Positions 1 through 9,700 of a stretch of DNA of 64,000 nucleotides are shown in pieces. The translations under genes were made by a program, and so were the position numbers. The DNA is taken from assembly GCF_001667945.1 (NCBI RefSeq), contig NZ_LZJK01000046.1:62001-126000 (forward strand). The letters run 5' to 3'. How positions within the stretch are numbered: the first letter of the stretch is position 1; every line of letters begins with the position of its first letter. Source of the stretch: Mycolicibacter sinensis (lineage in GTDB: Bacteria > Actinomycetota > Actinomycetes > Mycobacteriales > Mycobacteriaceae). Below the pieces are notes generated by a model that did no database searches, was not told the origin of the DNA, and saw nothing but the letters and a program-made list of their open reading frames with translations.

Positions 1-720
1 CTGGATCGGCACCTTGAGCCAGTACTTGAACAGGTCCAGCTGATTGTCGTCGTTGGGGAAGTTGGTGAACTTCGCGAAGAAGTTCAGCATCGCGTCCAAA
101 CCGGTGATCCCGGTGATCGGCTCGACCGGAGACATCGGGTAGCACTGGATCGAGTCACACGACACGCTGATCGGCAGCAGGGCCGCGGCGAACATCGCGA
201 ACTGCTGGCCCCAGCCCGCGGTGCCGTTGGCCAGGGCATCCGGGTCGATCGTGGGGTCGTACAGGCCAGAGAGCTGGGGCGCGAACGGGAACAGGTAGTC
301 CATCACGGCCATGAAGTGGCCCGGGTCGCCCGGGTCCTCGCCCCAGATGTTGGTGGCGCTGGGGGTGAACCAGTTCCCGGTGAAGAAGAACGAGTTGGCC
401 AGCACGTTGGTGGCCGACACCTCGTTGTACGGGATGTTGACGAGGTCCTGGAACAGGTTGAACGGAATGTTGAGGATCGAGGCCTCGGCGGCCAGCTGCA
501 CCGCCCGCTCAGCGGCCGTCAGGCCGGACTTCCACGGTGCGACCGGCGCCACCGGGGCGATCGCCACGACGCTCGCGGCAGCAAAAGCCGCGCCCGCTGT
601 CACGTGCCGGCGCTGCGGCATTGCGCGATGCGCACCTGTCGTTGCGACTCGACGCTCGGAATTCGCGCGGTGTCTACCACCCGTTGCGTACCGCCGCCCA
701 CGCGTCACACCATGCTTCAC
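1..720 (-). CDS. Secreted mycobacterial protein of unknown function (C-terminus beyond window)
   Basis: The reading frame runs off the left edge. I chose the GTG at 718-720 because a GGGGGA ribosome binding site lies just upstream, as in the neighbouring paralogue. An in-frame ATG at 619-621 is the alternative and would give a more conventional leader beginning MPQRRHVTAG. A hydrophobic Ala/Val-rich stretch follows and suggests Sec export. The mature part shares with the gene at 880-2472 the pattern N-I-P-x-N-L-F-Q-x-L-V-N, then GNW, then NIWGEDPGDPGHF and FPF. This marks a mycobacterial secreted family for which I know no function. Two Cys (SCDSIQC) could form a disulfide outside the cell. 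Confidence 0.75.
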   Translation of the reverse strand, partial: MKHGVTRGRRYATGGRHRANSERRVATTGAHRAMPQRRHVTAGAAFAAASVVAIAPVAPVAPWKSGLTAAERAVQLAAEASILNIPFNLFQDLVNIPYNEVSATNVLANSFFFTGNWFTPSATNIWGEDPGDPGHFMAVMDYLFPFAPQLSGLYDPTIDPDALANGTAGWGQQFAMFAAALLPISVSCDSIQCYPMSPVEPITGITGLDAMLNFFAKFTNFPNDDNQLDLFKYWLKVPIQ

Positions 721-879
721 ACGTCCCCCTTTAGTCCCCACGAACCGTGACAGCATATCCGTGTCACGGTTCCGTGTCTAAGCGAGTACGGGTTAATTTA
801 CACGGCCTGCGGAACACGGTCTGCTAAGTAGCACTTCATCGTTGTCATCGGCTGTTTTTGGGTCGGGCAGTACACCGGT

Positions 880-2472
880 CTAGAGCAGCCCGCTCAGGTC
901 GCCCAAGCCGATGGCGTCGAGCAGACCGGTGAACCCGTCCGCGGTCCCGACGGCGGAACTACCGACGTCGCCGCTGTCGGTAGCGGCCCCGAGCACCGGG
1001 GTGAGGTCGGCGAAGTCCACCGGCTGATAGCCGGCCACCTGCGCCCAGTCCGCAAAGAACTGCTGAACCCCCGACTGCTGCATCAGGTCGATGAGCTGCT
1101 GCATCGCCGGCGACGGCGAGAACGAGATCGGGGTGTCGACGTTGGCCGGCGGGTCATCCGGCGACGGGTTGCCCACGTCGAACCACTGCTGCAGGGACTG
1201 TGACAACGCGTCGTTGACGTCCACTTGGTGCGGTGTCGGACCGTTGGCCATTCCGTAGTACGCGTTCAGCGGGTTGTCCGCATTGGCCCGGGTCAGCCAG
1301 TCCTCTATATAAGGGTTGCCCGGCCACAGCCTGTCCAGCTCGGTCACCAGTGCCAACGGCGTCGCCGACGGATTCGCCAGACAGGTGGTGCCGCAGAACG
1401 GGTCTCCGGGCGACGACGGGTCGAAGGCGATGATCTGGCCCGCGGCCAGCGTCTGCAGCGCCCGGCCCAACTCTTCGAGCGTGGGGATCTGGAAGCCGCT
1501 GGCATAGGTGTTCAGGTCGACCGGCGCCTGGAGGCTGTTCCAGAAGTTCTGGAACGGGTACAGCGGGTCCAGCTTGAACGTCTCGTTGGACCACGGCATC
1601 AGGTTGACCGGGTTGCCATTGCCGTTGACAACGTCGTCGGTCCCGGGGACGACGTGAATCCCCTGCGACTGGGTCGCGGCGTCCTGAGGCAGGTTGGCGA
1701 TGTCATCCGGGGTCGCCGGGTGGGTGCCCACGAAGCCGAGGACGGGGTCACTGGGCACCGAGCCGTCGGGGTTTCCCGCGCTGTCGGTTCCGATTCCCAT
1801 CGCCGGGTTGATCACGGTGGGAAAGGTGTAGCCGCTGAACAGGTCTGACAGCGGCACCTGGAACCAATGCTGGAACAGTGGGTAGGGCTGCAGGCCGGAG
1901 AGTGCGGCGAAGAACCAGGCGTTGTGGTCGAAGAAAGAGGAGCCGGTGATCTCGGTCGACGGCAGCAGCGGCGCACTGTAGTCGGCGTCGCTGGACGCGC
2001 TGGTCGGGATCTCGGCGTCGGCGAGCAGGGTGAGCTGCTGCCCCAGGCCCAGGTGTCCGGCGGCGGCGTCGTCCCAGCTGAACCCGGGCGCTCCCGGTTC
2101 TGGGCTGCCCTGCCCGGAGATCTGGGGGAACGGGAACATCATGTCGACGATGCCCATGAAGTGCCCCGGGTCGCCCGGGTCCTCCCCCCAGATATTGGTG
2201 GCGCTCGGCGACCACCAGTTCCCGCTGTAGATCAGCGAGTTGCCCAGGATGGTCATCGCCCCGATCTCGGTGCTGGGCACGTTGACCAGTGCCTGGAAGA
2301 GGTTCAGCGGAACGTTGAGCAGCGAGTCCGCGCCACTGACCAGCAGCAGCTCGCGCTCGACGGCAGACATCCCCGGCGAGGTCGGCACCGGCGCGGCCAG
2401 CGCCGCGGTGAGGACGCCGGCCGCGGCCAACGCGGCGACCTTGGCGTCCGATGAGTGTTTCGGCATGTACAT
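880..2472 (-). CDS. Secreted mycobacterial protein of unknown function
   Basis: About 530 residues. GGGGGACTC precedes an ATG at 2472, and a second ATG two codons on (2466) has better spacing and may be the true start. Residues 1-30 look like a Sec signal peptide ending near AALAAPVPTSPG. The body is rich in Pro, Asp, Asn and aromatic residues and has the GEDPGDPGHF motif at about residues 96-105. It has no transmembrane helix after the signal and no catalytic motif I recognise. A C-C pair (CGTTC) near residue 350 may be a disulfide. It is a paralogue of the truncated gene to its left, so this is a tandem pair. The function is unknown and the family assignment rests on the shared motifs only. 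Confidence 0.8.
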   Translation of the reverse strand: MYMPKHSSDAKVAALAAAGVLTAALAAPVPTSPGMSAVERELLLVSGADSLLNVPLNLFQALVNVPSTEIGAMTILGNSLIYSGNWWSPSATNIWGEDPGDPGHFMGIVDMMFPFPQISGQGSPEPGAPGFSWDDAAAGHLGLGQQLTLLADAEIPTSASSDADYSAPLLPSTEITGSSFFDHNAWFFAALSGLQPYPLFQHWFQVPLSDLFSGYTFPTVINPAMGIGTDSAGNPDGSVPSDPVLGFVGTHPATPDDIANLPQDAATQSQGIHVVPGTDDVVNGNGNPVNLMPWSNETFKLDPLYPFQNFWNSLQAPVDLNTYASGFQIPTLEELGRALQTLAAGQIIAFDPSSPGDPFCGTTCLANPSATPLALVTELDRLWPGNPYIEDWLTRANADNPLNAYYGMANGPTPHQVDVNDALSQSLQQWFDVGNPSPDDPPANVDTPISFSPSPAMQQLIDLMQQSGVQQFFADWAQVAGYQPVDFADLTPVLGAATDSGDVGSSAVGTADGFTGLLDAIGLGDLSGLL

Positions 2473-2620
2473 GAGTCCCCCCGGCCATTGCGCTACACAA
2501 GACCGGCCGAATCTACACCCACGCGGTACGCCCAGACGACTTTTTACAAGCGTTCGTCATCTTTTTTCGCTAGCGTAAAACTTTTGCACCCCTGCGCTGC
2601 GGGTTTTCATCCAAAATGGA

Positions 2621-3349
2621 TCATTTTGGCAGCCAGGCGCGGTTGCCATAGCCGTCCAGATGCACCACCTCGCCGACCGGCCGCCGGGTGGTGGGACCGT
2701 AACGTCCACGCGGCCAGCCCAGCGGCACGATGCAGCACGGCGTGACCGCATGCGGCAGACCCAGGATGCGCCGCGCTGCCCGCTGACTCCACAGCGGCAG
2801 CGTGATCAGTGAGGCGCCCAGCCCCATGGCACGGGCCGCCAGCAGCAGATTCTGCACACTGGGGTAGATCGACCCCCAGTACGCCGACTCCGCGATGTGC
2901 GGCATCCGCACCACCGGCAGCCGCCCCTCCCGGGCGCCCAGCCGCAGGCAGGCCACGACCAGCACCGGGATCTCGGCGAAGTGGTCGATCTGCCATTCCA
3001 TCGCCCGCGCGATGCCGGCGATCGACGCGTCGGTCTTGAGCTTGCGCCGCAGCACCACCCCGCGCTGGATCTTCCACGCCTGCCGGTAACGCTTGGCCAG
3101 CTCTTCCTTGACGCGGCGGTCCCGCACCACGATGAACTCCCAGTTCTGGCCGTCGTTGCCGGTGGGGGCCCGCAGCGCCAGTTCGATGCACTTGAGCACC
3201 ACGGCATCGTCGACCGGCTCCGAGTAGACCCGCCGGACCGCGCGCTGGGTCATCATCGCCTCGGCCAGGGGCATGTCGAGGCGGGCCAGCGCCTCGGCCG
3301 GATCGGGCACGTGTGTGGGGGTGAACCGCGGTGTGTCCGGCCTGCTCAT
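2621..3349 (-). CDS. Nitroreductase-family FMN oxidoreductase
   Basis: The start ATG at 3349 overlaps the stop of the upstream DUF2505 gene (ATGA), so the genes are translationally coupled. A longer frame to 3373 would overlap that gene further and is rejected. The protein is about 242 aa. R-A-V-R-R-V-Y near residue 37 and A-P-T-G-N-D-G-Q-N-W-E near residue 60 are the FMN phosphate and ring contacts typical of nitroreductases (usual pattern APSxxNxQPW). G-L-G-A-S near residue 180 matches the C-terminal family motif. Such enzymes use NAD(P)H and FMN to reduce nitro groups, quinones or conjugated alkenes, and act in the cytosol. Its operon partners are a flavodoxin-like protein and a START-like protein. 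The substrate is unknown. Confidence 0.85.
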   Translation of the reverse strand: MSRPDTPRFTPTHVPDPAEALARLDMPLAEAMMTQRAVRRVYSEPVDDAVVLKCIELALRAPTGNDGQNWEFIVVRDRRVKEELAKRYRQAWKIQRGVVLRRKLKTDASIAGIARAMEWQIDHFAEIPVLVVACLRLGAREGRLPVVRMPHIAESAYWGSIYPSVQNLLLAARAMGLGASLITLPLWSQRAARRILGLPHAVTPCCIVPLGWPRGRYGPTTRRPVGEVVHLDGYGNRAWLPK

Positions 3350-3855
3350 TTTCCGGCCCCGCCGCTCAGCCACTCCGCGGTGAACCGCTGGATCTCCGGG
3401 ATGCCCTGGGCGAACTCCTTGGCCAGGAAGCTTTCGATGGGCCCACCCACCAGCGGGATCTTGAACTCGACGGTCCCGGTGAGGTCCATCCGCGAACCAC
3501 TGCCGGCCGGTTGCAGCACCGCGGTGCCGCTGCCGCGGCCCGGCGCGCCGATCACCGCGACATCGATGTCGCCGTTGACCCGGCCGTCACCGGTGGGGGT
3601 CCAGACTTCGGTGGTGACGATGTTGAGGTCGCCGCGGTAGACCTTGGTCAGGATCCCCGGCAGTGCCCCATGCCGCAGGTCCTCAGTGACCACGACGTGC
3701 ACCACGCCGTCCGGGTCGACGGTCAGCGAGTCCAGGGTCTTCTCGCCCTCGAAGGCGTCGATTCGCGCCAGCCAGTAGTCGCGCGAGCCGAATGCGGAAT
3801 GCACCTGCTCGACACTCGCGGGTGACTCGAACACGATCTCGAAGGAACGGGGCAT
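3346..3855 (-). CDS. DUF2505 / START-like (SRPBCC) protein
   Basis: About 169 aa beginning MPRSFEIVFESPASVEQV, the usual opening of the DUF2505 family, which adopts a helix-grip fold with a hydrophobic cavity. The alternating beta strands, the C-terminal amphipathic helix and the short length fit. There is no signal peptide. It lies 12 bp after the flavodoxin gene and overlaps the nitroreductase by 4 bp, so the three form one operon. These proteins bind or shuttle hydrophobic ligands. A role as lipid or polyketide binding partner for the two redox proteins is only inferred from the neighbourhood. Confidence 0.8.
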   Translation of the reverse strand: MPRSFEIVFESPASVEQVHSAFGSRDYWLARIDAFEGEKTLDSLTVDPDGVVHVVVTEDLRHGALPGILTKVYRGDLNIVTTEVWTPTGDGRVNGDIDVAVIGAPGRGSGTAVLQPAGSGSRMDLTGTVEFKIPLVGGPIESFLAKEFAQGIPEIQRFTAEWLSGGAGK

Positions 3856-3867
3856 CGGTGCCTTTCT

Positions 3868-4548
3868 CTACTTTCCGAACAAGCGGCTCGCCAGGCCCGC
3901 GGCGAACGTGCGGACCCGGTCCAGCTGCTCGGGTTGGACGTTGGTGGGCGGCAGGCGCAGACCCAGGTAGCGCTTGCGGTAGCGTCCGCTGCCCAGGTAG
4001 CTGGTCAACGACAGCATCGAGCGCAGCGGATCGCCGGGATAGGTGAAATGGATCTCGTCGGTGTAGCGGCCACCGCACTGCTCCCCCAGCCGGGCCACCT
4101 CGGCGTAGTTCTCCTGCCAATACTCGCGACACACAGTGAACACCGCGAACGGCTTGCCGTCCAACAGCTTTCGCGCCTCATCGGTTTGCAGGAACGACCG
4201 GATCGGCATGGCCGGCGCCTTCCACCACGTCGGCGAACCGATGCAGATGAGGTCATAGTCGCCGTCGCGCACCGCATCGGGAATGCGGATCGCCCCGGTC
4301 TCGCCCCGCTGCTGGGGTTTGAGCACGCTGAGCATGTCCGGCCACACCCGCCGCATCGGGAACCGCGAGAACCGCGGCGCGTAGCGGGGATCGGTGAACT
4401 CGATACCGGCCTCGACCACCTCGCAACCACGCTCGGTGAACACCTCACCGGCGGTATCGAGCACCTTACGCGCCTGCCCGGTGAAGCTGTAGTAGAGCAA
4501 CAAGATCCGCGGCGCGGTCCCGCCGCCCGCGGTGTTCTCATCCGTCAT
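3868..4548 (-). CDS. Flavodoxin-family protein
   Basis: About 226 aa. The start is ATG 4548, preceded by AGGAGG at good spacing; the open frame continues upstream to 4929 but lacks such a site. The N-terminus has a beta strand followed by Y-Y-S-F-T-G-Q, the phosphate loop of long-chain flavodoxin-like FMN proteins. I-G-S-P-T-W-W near residue 105 is the second FMN loop, with aromatic residues that would stack on the flavin. FTVCREYWQ near residue 130 is the third. Unlike true flavodoxins there is a C-terminal extension of about 60 residues rich in Arg and Leu. It heads the operon with DUF2505 and nitroreductase-like genes and probably acts as a redox partner or FMN reductase. No specific substrate can be assigned. 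Confidence 0.8.
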   Translation of the reverse strand: MTDENTAGGGTAPRILLLYYSFTGQARKVLDTAGEVFTERGCEVVEAGIEFTDPRYAPRFSRFPMRRVWPDMLSVLKPQQRGETGAIRIPDAVRDGDYDLICIGSPTWWKAPAMPIRSFLQTDEARKLLDGKPFAVFTVCREYWQENYAEVARLGEQCGGRYTDEIHFTYPGDPLRSMLSLTSYLGSGRYRKRYLGLRLPPTNVQPEQLDRVRTFAAGLASRLFGK

Positions 4549-4566
4549 GTGTGCCTCCTGGTTCAT

Positions 4567-4620
4567 GCGGCGGCCCCGGCTTCGGCTCTCCTGCGTCGAG
4601 CCTCGCTGAACCGCCGGGTT
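4567..4620. repeat. Copy 1 of a 57-bp dispersed repeat
   Basis: This intergenic segment lies between the flavodoxin operon and the methyltransferase. It matches, with several substitutions, the 57-bp unit found twice in mutA (41353-41466). The shared core reads GTCGAGCCTCGCTGAACC. Read on the minus strand it would encode GGSARLDAGEPKPGPPHEP, the same peptide pattern as in mutA. Confidence 0.8.
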
Positions 4621-4669
4621 CGACCGTGCGGTGCATCGAGTGTCCGCCAAGCGTATTAGGCTCGCCGAC

Positions 4670-5500
4670 GTGGCAGACAAGATCCCCGTCGACCTGCACG
4701 GTGCCGCGGCGACCATGTTGACGACGCTGTACCTCAAGGCCCTCGACGCCGACTTCGACTCGCCGGTGCTCGGTGACCGGTTCGCCAAGGAGGCGGTCGA
4801 GCGCATCGACTTCGATTGGGACGCACTCAAAGCCCCCGGCCGGTGGGCGCCCCTGGTGACGGTGCGCACCGCCCAGTACGACATCTGGGCGCGCCAGTTC
4901 CTGGCCGCGCACCCGCAGGCCACCGTCATCCACCTGGGCTGCGGCCTGGACGCCCGCGTTTTCCGGATCGATCCGGGCCCGGAAGTGGCCTGGTACGACG
5001 TGGACCAGCCGCCGGTGATCGCGTTGCGTGAGCAGATCTATCCCGGCCGCCCGGGCTATCACCTGATGGCTACCTCGGCGACCGACCCGTCCTGGCTGGA
5101 CGAGATCCCCACCGACCGCCCCGTGCTGTTGCTGGCCGAGGGGATCAGCATGTACCTGACCGAAGCCGACGGTGTGGCGTTGTTGCAGAGTGTGGTCGAC
5201 CGCTTCGGGGCCGGCGAACTGCAGATCGACTTCTACAACTGGTTCGGGATCAAGTCGCAGAAGACCCACCGACTGCAGCGGCAGTCCGGTGCCACGCTGC
5301 ACTGGGCGGTCAACAGCCCCGGCGACATTCTCGACAAGGTCACCGGTATCCGACTGTTGGCCGCTGCCAACCTTTTCGACGCGGAGACCTTCAGCCGGGT
5401 GCCGGCCGGGTTCCGGCGATCCAGCCGGGTGGTCCGCGTGGTCCCGCCGCTGCGCGGAATGCTGCAGTACCACCGCTACGCTTTCGGCCGCCTCAGCTGA
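4670..5500 (+). CDS. SAM-dependent O-methyltransferase, leucine carboxyl methyltransferase-like family
   Basis: About 276 aa from GTG 4670; another in-frame GTG at 4631 lies close to the repeat and is less likely. [14 protein letters not shown] is motif I of the LCMT/PPM-like methyltransferases, the SAM binding loop. W-Y-D-V-D-Q-P gives the acidic residue for the ribose. [10 protein letters not shown] is the conserved post-motif found in the many mycobacterial members. It is convergent with the PapA5-like gene and their 3' ends overlap by 8 bp, the closest linkage to the lipid locus of any downstream gene. Several mycobacterial lipids are O-methylated, so it could tailor the product, but this is inference. 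There is no ribosome binding site of note, so translation may be weak or leaderless. Confidence 0.8.
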   Translation: MADKIPVDLHGAAATMLTTLYLKALDADFDSPVLGDRFAKEAVERIDFDWDALKAPGRWAPLVTVRTAQYDIWARQFLAAHPQATVIHLGCGLDARVFRIDPGPEVAWYDVDQPPVIALREQIYPGRPGYHLMATSATDPSWLDEIPTDRPVLLLAEGISMYLTEADGVALLQSVVDRFGAGELQIDFYNWFGIKSQKTHRLQRQSGATLHWAVNSPGDILDKVTGIRLLAAANLFDAETFSRVPAGFRRSSRVVRVVPPLRGMLQYHRYAFGRLS

Positions 5501-6755
5501 CGCCGGCCGCGGCGGCATGCTGCTCGGCGATGCCGCACAGCAGCGCGCGGATGGCCTCCACCGAGCGCTCCGGCTCGGGTCCATGCGAGTGGTATTCGAT
5601 GTTGAGCTGTCCGGCGAAGATCTGGGTGAAGTAGATGTCGATGCCGGCGCTCACCGCGAAGTACAGCTCGCCGTGAGTGGTGGTCACCTCCACCCCGGGT
5701 GGGGTGCGCACCGGCGGAACCAGACCGTTGTTGCTCAACACCACGACGTCCGGCAGGCCCGGCGGGTTCCCGACGTACTGGGGGCTGAAGTGCAGCCGGG
5801 ACTGCTGGATGACGCCCTCATCGAGGTCCTTCTGGAAGTTCTCGGCGATGTCGCGGGCCATCTCGACCAGATCGGTCTTGGCGTCGATCTCGGCGAGGTA
5901 GGTGGCCAACCCGATCGGGTTGGTGCAGCCGGTCGCCGAAACCGGTGGTGACAGAAAGTATCGCAAGTCGACGGTGTAGACGTAGGGCACCGGGATGCTC
6001 AGTTTGCCGCGCAGCTGCCATTCGGCCATCAGGACCGCCGCCGAGAGCACGGCGTGCAGGCTCAGGTCGTGGGCCCGCCCGAACGCGACCACATCGTTGG
6101 TCTGGCTTTCGGTCAGCCGGCATGACGCCATCGGGACCCGTACCGGCGACGACGGGGTCTGGTCGGCGACGGCCCGGCGGGTGGGCGGAAGGTCATAGGC
6201 GAACAGCGCCGGCATGAACCGCTCGATCCCGGACCGCTGCTGCTTCTCGATGCCCCGGTCGGCCAGCACCGCCTCGATCGACTGCGGTGCGGGCTCGACG
6301 TTGATCGCACCGATGCGTCCGGTGGTGACCAGATCGGTGTAGAAGGACAGCATCTCCTCGATCAGCGCGTACATGTGGTGGCCGTCGGCGACGGCGTGGT
6401 GCACATACAGCGTCGGCTGCGCTTGCCCGTCTCTGATGACCACCCGTAGCGCGACCAGTGACTCGGTCTGATCGAAGTGCGGGGCGGGCGGTTCGGCGTC
6501 GGGGTGAGCGAGTTCGATCACCTCGATGCCGTCGGGCATCAGATCGTCGGTGACGAACTGATGCCGGCCGTCGGGCAGCCGCTCCAAGCGCCCGGTGAGG
6601 ATCGGGTGCGCCTCCAGCAGCGCCTCATAGGCCTCCGAGAGCAGGTCGAGGTCGACCGGACCGGTGACGTGCGCGGCCAGGCCCACGAAATTATGGGTCT
6701 CGGCGAGCATTTCCTCGCTGATCGCCAGCTTCCGAATGACCGACGTGGCAAACAC
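5493..6755 (-). CDS. papA5: PapA5-like polyketide-associated acyltransferase
   Basis: About 420 aa from a GTG, 19 bp after PKS E and therefore probably in its operon. The length equals M. tuberculosis PapA5 (422 aa), and similar segments run throughout, starting with S-V-I-R-K-L near the N-terminus and ending with [17 protein letters not shown] at 119-125 is the catalytic HHxxxDG motif of the BAHD/condensation superfamily. [10 protein letters not shown] near residue 270 corresponds to the conserved structural segment of PapA5. PapA5 transfers mycocerosic acids from Mas onto the two hydroxyls of phthiocerol. Here no mas gene is in the window, so the acyl donor is unknown. It is probably the diesterifying enzyme for the product of PKS A-E. 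It may be a paralogue rather than the orthologue of PapA5. Confidence 0.88.
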   Translation of the reverse strand: MFATSVIRKLAISEEMLAETHNFVGLAAHVTGPVDLDLLSEAYEALLEAHPILTGRLERLPDGRHQFVTDDLMPDGIEVIELAHPDAEPPAPHFDQTESLVALRVVIRDGQAQPTLYVHHAVADGHHMYALIEEMLSFYTDLVTTGRIGAINVEPAPQSIEAVLADRGIEKQQRSGIERFMPALFAYDLPPTRRAVADQTPSSPVRVPMASCRLTESQTNDVVAFGRAHDLSLHAVLSAAVLMAEWQLRGKLSIPVPYVYTVDLRYFLSPPVSATGCTNPIGLATYLAEIDAKTDLVEMARDIAENFQKDLDEGVIQQSRLHFSPQYVGNPPGLPDVVVLSNNGLVPPVRTPPGVEVTTTHGELYFAVSAGIDIYFTQIFAGQLNIEYHSHGPEPERSVEAIRALLCGIAEQHAAAAGVS

Positions 6756-6774
6756 TTTCCGGTTCTCTCCTCAC

Positions 6775-9700
6775 CTACGACAGCTCGACCAGGGCCATCT
6801 CGTCGTCAGCGGATTCCACCTCGTCTTCGGCGATGGCTTCGCGGACCAGCTCCATCACCGCCGTCGAGAAGCCGTCGACGATCCCGCGCACCACAGACTC
6901 CTCGATCCGGCGGCTGTCATACCACCAGTCCAGGTGCAGCACACCGGCGGTGCGGTAGGCCCGCAGCTCCAGCGCGTGTCCCAGGCCCGGAAGCGCCTCG
7001 CGCACCGGCATGGCGATGTCGGGGTCGAACTGCACCGGTGCATCCCCCGCCGACGGCAGCTCGGGGATCGCCCCGACGTAGGAGAAGTGGATGTCAGCCG
7101 GGGCGACCGATCCGAACAGGCGTGCGGTCGGGGCGTAGACGTAACGCAGCAGGCCGTAGCCGATCCCGTAATGCGGTACACCGCCCAGGGTTTCGTGGAT
7201 TTCGTCCAGCAGCTGACGCGCGCCTGCCGTCGCGTCGGTGGAGCAGCTCAGCGCGACCGGGTACACCGTGGTGAACCACCCCACGGTGCGCCGCAGGTCG
7301 ACGTCGGGCTTGAGCACCGAACGGCCCGCTCCCCCCATGTCGACGGCCACGGTGCCCTCGCCGACGGCCGAGGCCACCGCCCGGCTCAGCCCGGCCAACA
7401 GGATCTCGTTGATCGGCAGCCGCAGCCGGCGGCGGGCGTCGTCGATCTCGCTGGTGTCGGCTGCCGCCAGCGCCGACGTGAGCTTGCACAGGTCGGCTGC
7501 CGCCGGCGGTTCGGCGACCTCCGCACCCAGCCGCAGGGTCGCGGATTTGGTTGCCCGCAACCAGTATTCGCGGCTCTCCACCACCGCCGGGTGGGTGGCC
7601 AGCCCGGCGCAGCGCTGCGACCATTCGGCCCACCCGACGCCGACCGGCGCCAACTCGATGTCGTTGCCCGCCAGACGCTGGCCGAACGCGGTGAAGATGT
7701 CGGTCAGCAGGATGTCGCGGGATGCCTCATCGCCGACCATGGCATGCAGGCTCAGCCCCAGATAGCACACGTCCCCCGCCGAGCCCCGGATGTACAGGGC
7801 GGTCAGCGGCGCAGTGGACAGATCCTGTTCGCGGATGTGTTCGGCCAGCATCGTGCGCACCGCGTCGTGCTCGGCGGTCAGCCCCTCCGGCAGGGCATGC
7901 GTGCTGATCTCCCCGAAGTCGCCGGGTTCGGCGATGTGCTGCTCCCAGGTGCCGGCCCGTTCGGTGACCCGCAGCCGCAGGGCGTCGTGGTGGTTGACCA
8001 CCGCGGTGAGCACGGAGCGGACGTCGTCGACCGAGACCTCGGGACGCAGCCGAAGGATCAGCGGGATCCGCCAATGACCGTGGTCGCGAACACCGTTCTC
8101 CAGGAAGTAGGTGATGTTCGGCGGCACGGGCGGGTGCTCGACATCACAGCCGGGTGACTGGCGGGCCAGCCCCCCTGCGGCGTAGCGGGCGGTCAGCGCC
8201 TTGGCCAGCGCCGACACCGTCGGGTTGTCGTAGAGATCCTGCGGGGTGAGGTCCAGGCCCTCGTGGGAGGCGGCCATCGCGACGCTGATCGCGACCAGCG
8301 AGTCGCCACCGATGTCGAAGAAGTTGGCGTTGGTCTCGACCGAACCGACCCCCAGGCAGACCGCCCAGATGCGTTGCAGTGTCGCTTCCATCGAAGGTCC
8401 GGCCGCGCCGCCGGCACCATCGGCACCAACCTGCCCATTGGGGGTCGGAGCGCCGGCGGCGCCGCCGGAGACCCAGGTGGCCCCGGCGTTGTGCTCCAGC
8501 CAATGCCGTTGCCGCTCAAATGGATAACCCGGCACCGTGACGCGCTTGGGCTGGTAGTCACCGCGCAGCGGCGAGAAGTCCACCTCGATTCCGGCGGCCC
8601 AGAGTTGGCCGAGCGCCAGCAAGAAGGCGTCGCGGTCGTCGCGGTTCTGGGCGTGGTGACGCATCAGCCGGACGGTCCGGTGCCCGCCGGCGAACTTCGG
8701 GTGGCGGGCCGCCGAAGCGGTCAGGGTGGCCCCGGGGCCGACCTCCACCAGAACGCGGTTCGGCTCGTTCAGCAGCGTGTCGATCTCGTCGGCGAAGCGC
8801 ACCGTCGCCCGCACACTGCGTGCCCACGTCGCCGGGTTGGTCGCCTCACTGGCCGCCATGTGAGTGCCGGTCAGGTTCGACAGCAGCGGGATCTTCGGTT
8901 CGTGCAGCGTCTGGCGGGACAGGAATCCGGTGAACTCCGGAATCATCGACTCCATCAGGCGGGAGTGGAACGCGTGCGAGGTGCGCACCCGGCGCGCATT
9001 GATCCCGGCCTGCTTGAGCGCCGCGGAGAACTCGCGGATGGCCTCTTCGCTGCCGGCCACCACGCAGCCGTCGGGATCGTTGACCGCGGCGAGGTCGACG
9101 TCACCGGTCAAGTACGTGCCGACCGCGTCGGGGCTCAGCGGCACCGCCACCATGACGCCGCGGGGCGCGGCGTGCATCAGCCGGGCCCGCATCGCCACCA
9201 CTTTGATCGCGGTGTCGAGATCGAAGACGCCGGCGACGGTGGCCGCGGCGTATTCGCCGATGCTGTGGCCCACCAGCGCCGCCGGACGCACCCCGTAACT
9301 TTCGATCAGCTTGGCCAGTGCGTACTCCACGGTGAACAGCGCCGGCTGGGTGCGGTCCGTGCGCTCCAGGTCACGTGAGGTGCCGTCGAAGATCATCGCG
9401 CGCAGGTCGAAGCCCAGCTCCGCGTCGAATCCGGCGACACAACGGTCGAAGTACTCGGCGAACACCGGTTCGGAGTCGTACAGCCCGCGCGCCATGCCGA
9501 TGTGCTGGGCGCCCTGACCCGGGAACAGGAACACCACCCGGTCGGTCGCGTCGCCCGCAACGTCTAGGCCCTCGCCGATGAAGACGTTCTCGCTCTCTTC
9601 GGCGGCCAGCACCGTGGCCGCATCGGCGCGATCGGCGACGACCGCGGCCAGTCGCAGGTTGTGCGGGTGCCGGCCCGCCAGCGTGTAGGCCACGTCATGC

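Noticed and set aside
1867..2454. Plus-strand frames opposite the secreted protein genes at the left edge
   Set aside because: The minus-strand proteins have signal peptides, ribosome binding sites and paralogous motifs; the plus frames have none.
4538..5584. 348-aa minus-strand frame across the methyltransferase
   Set aside because: It is antisense to a methyltransferase with clear SAM motifs; its only interesting segment is the translation of the 57-bp repeat.
7960..7990. N-H-H-D-A-L-R in PKS E first read as the HHxxxDG active site of the condensation domain
   Set aside because: Its position early in the domain and the following L-R identify it as the structural RHExLR motif; the active-site equivalent is the degenerate L-H-A-M-V-G-D later.
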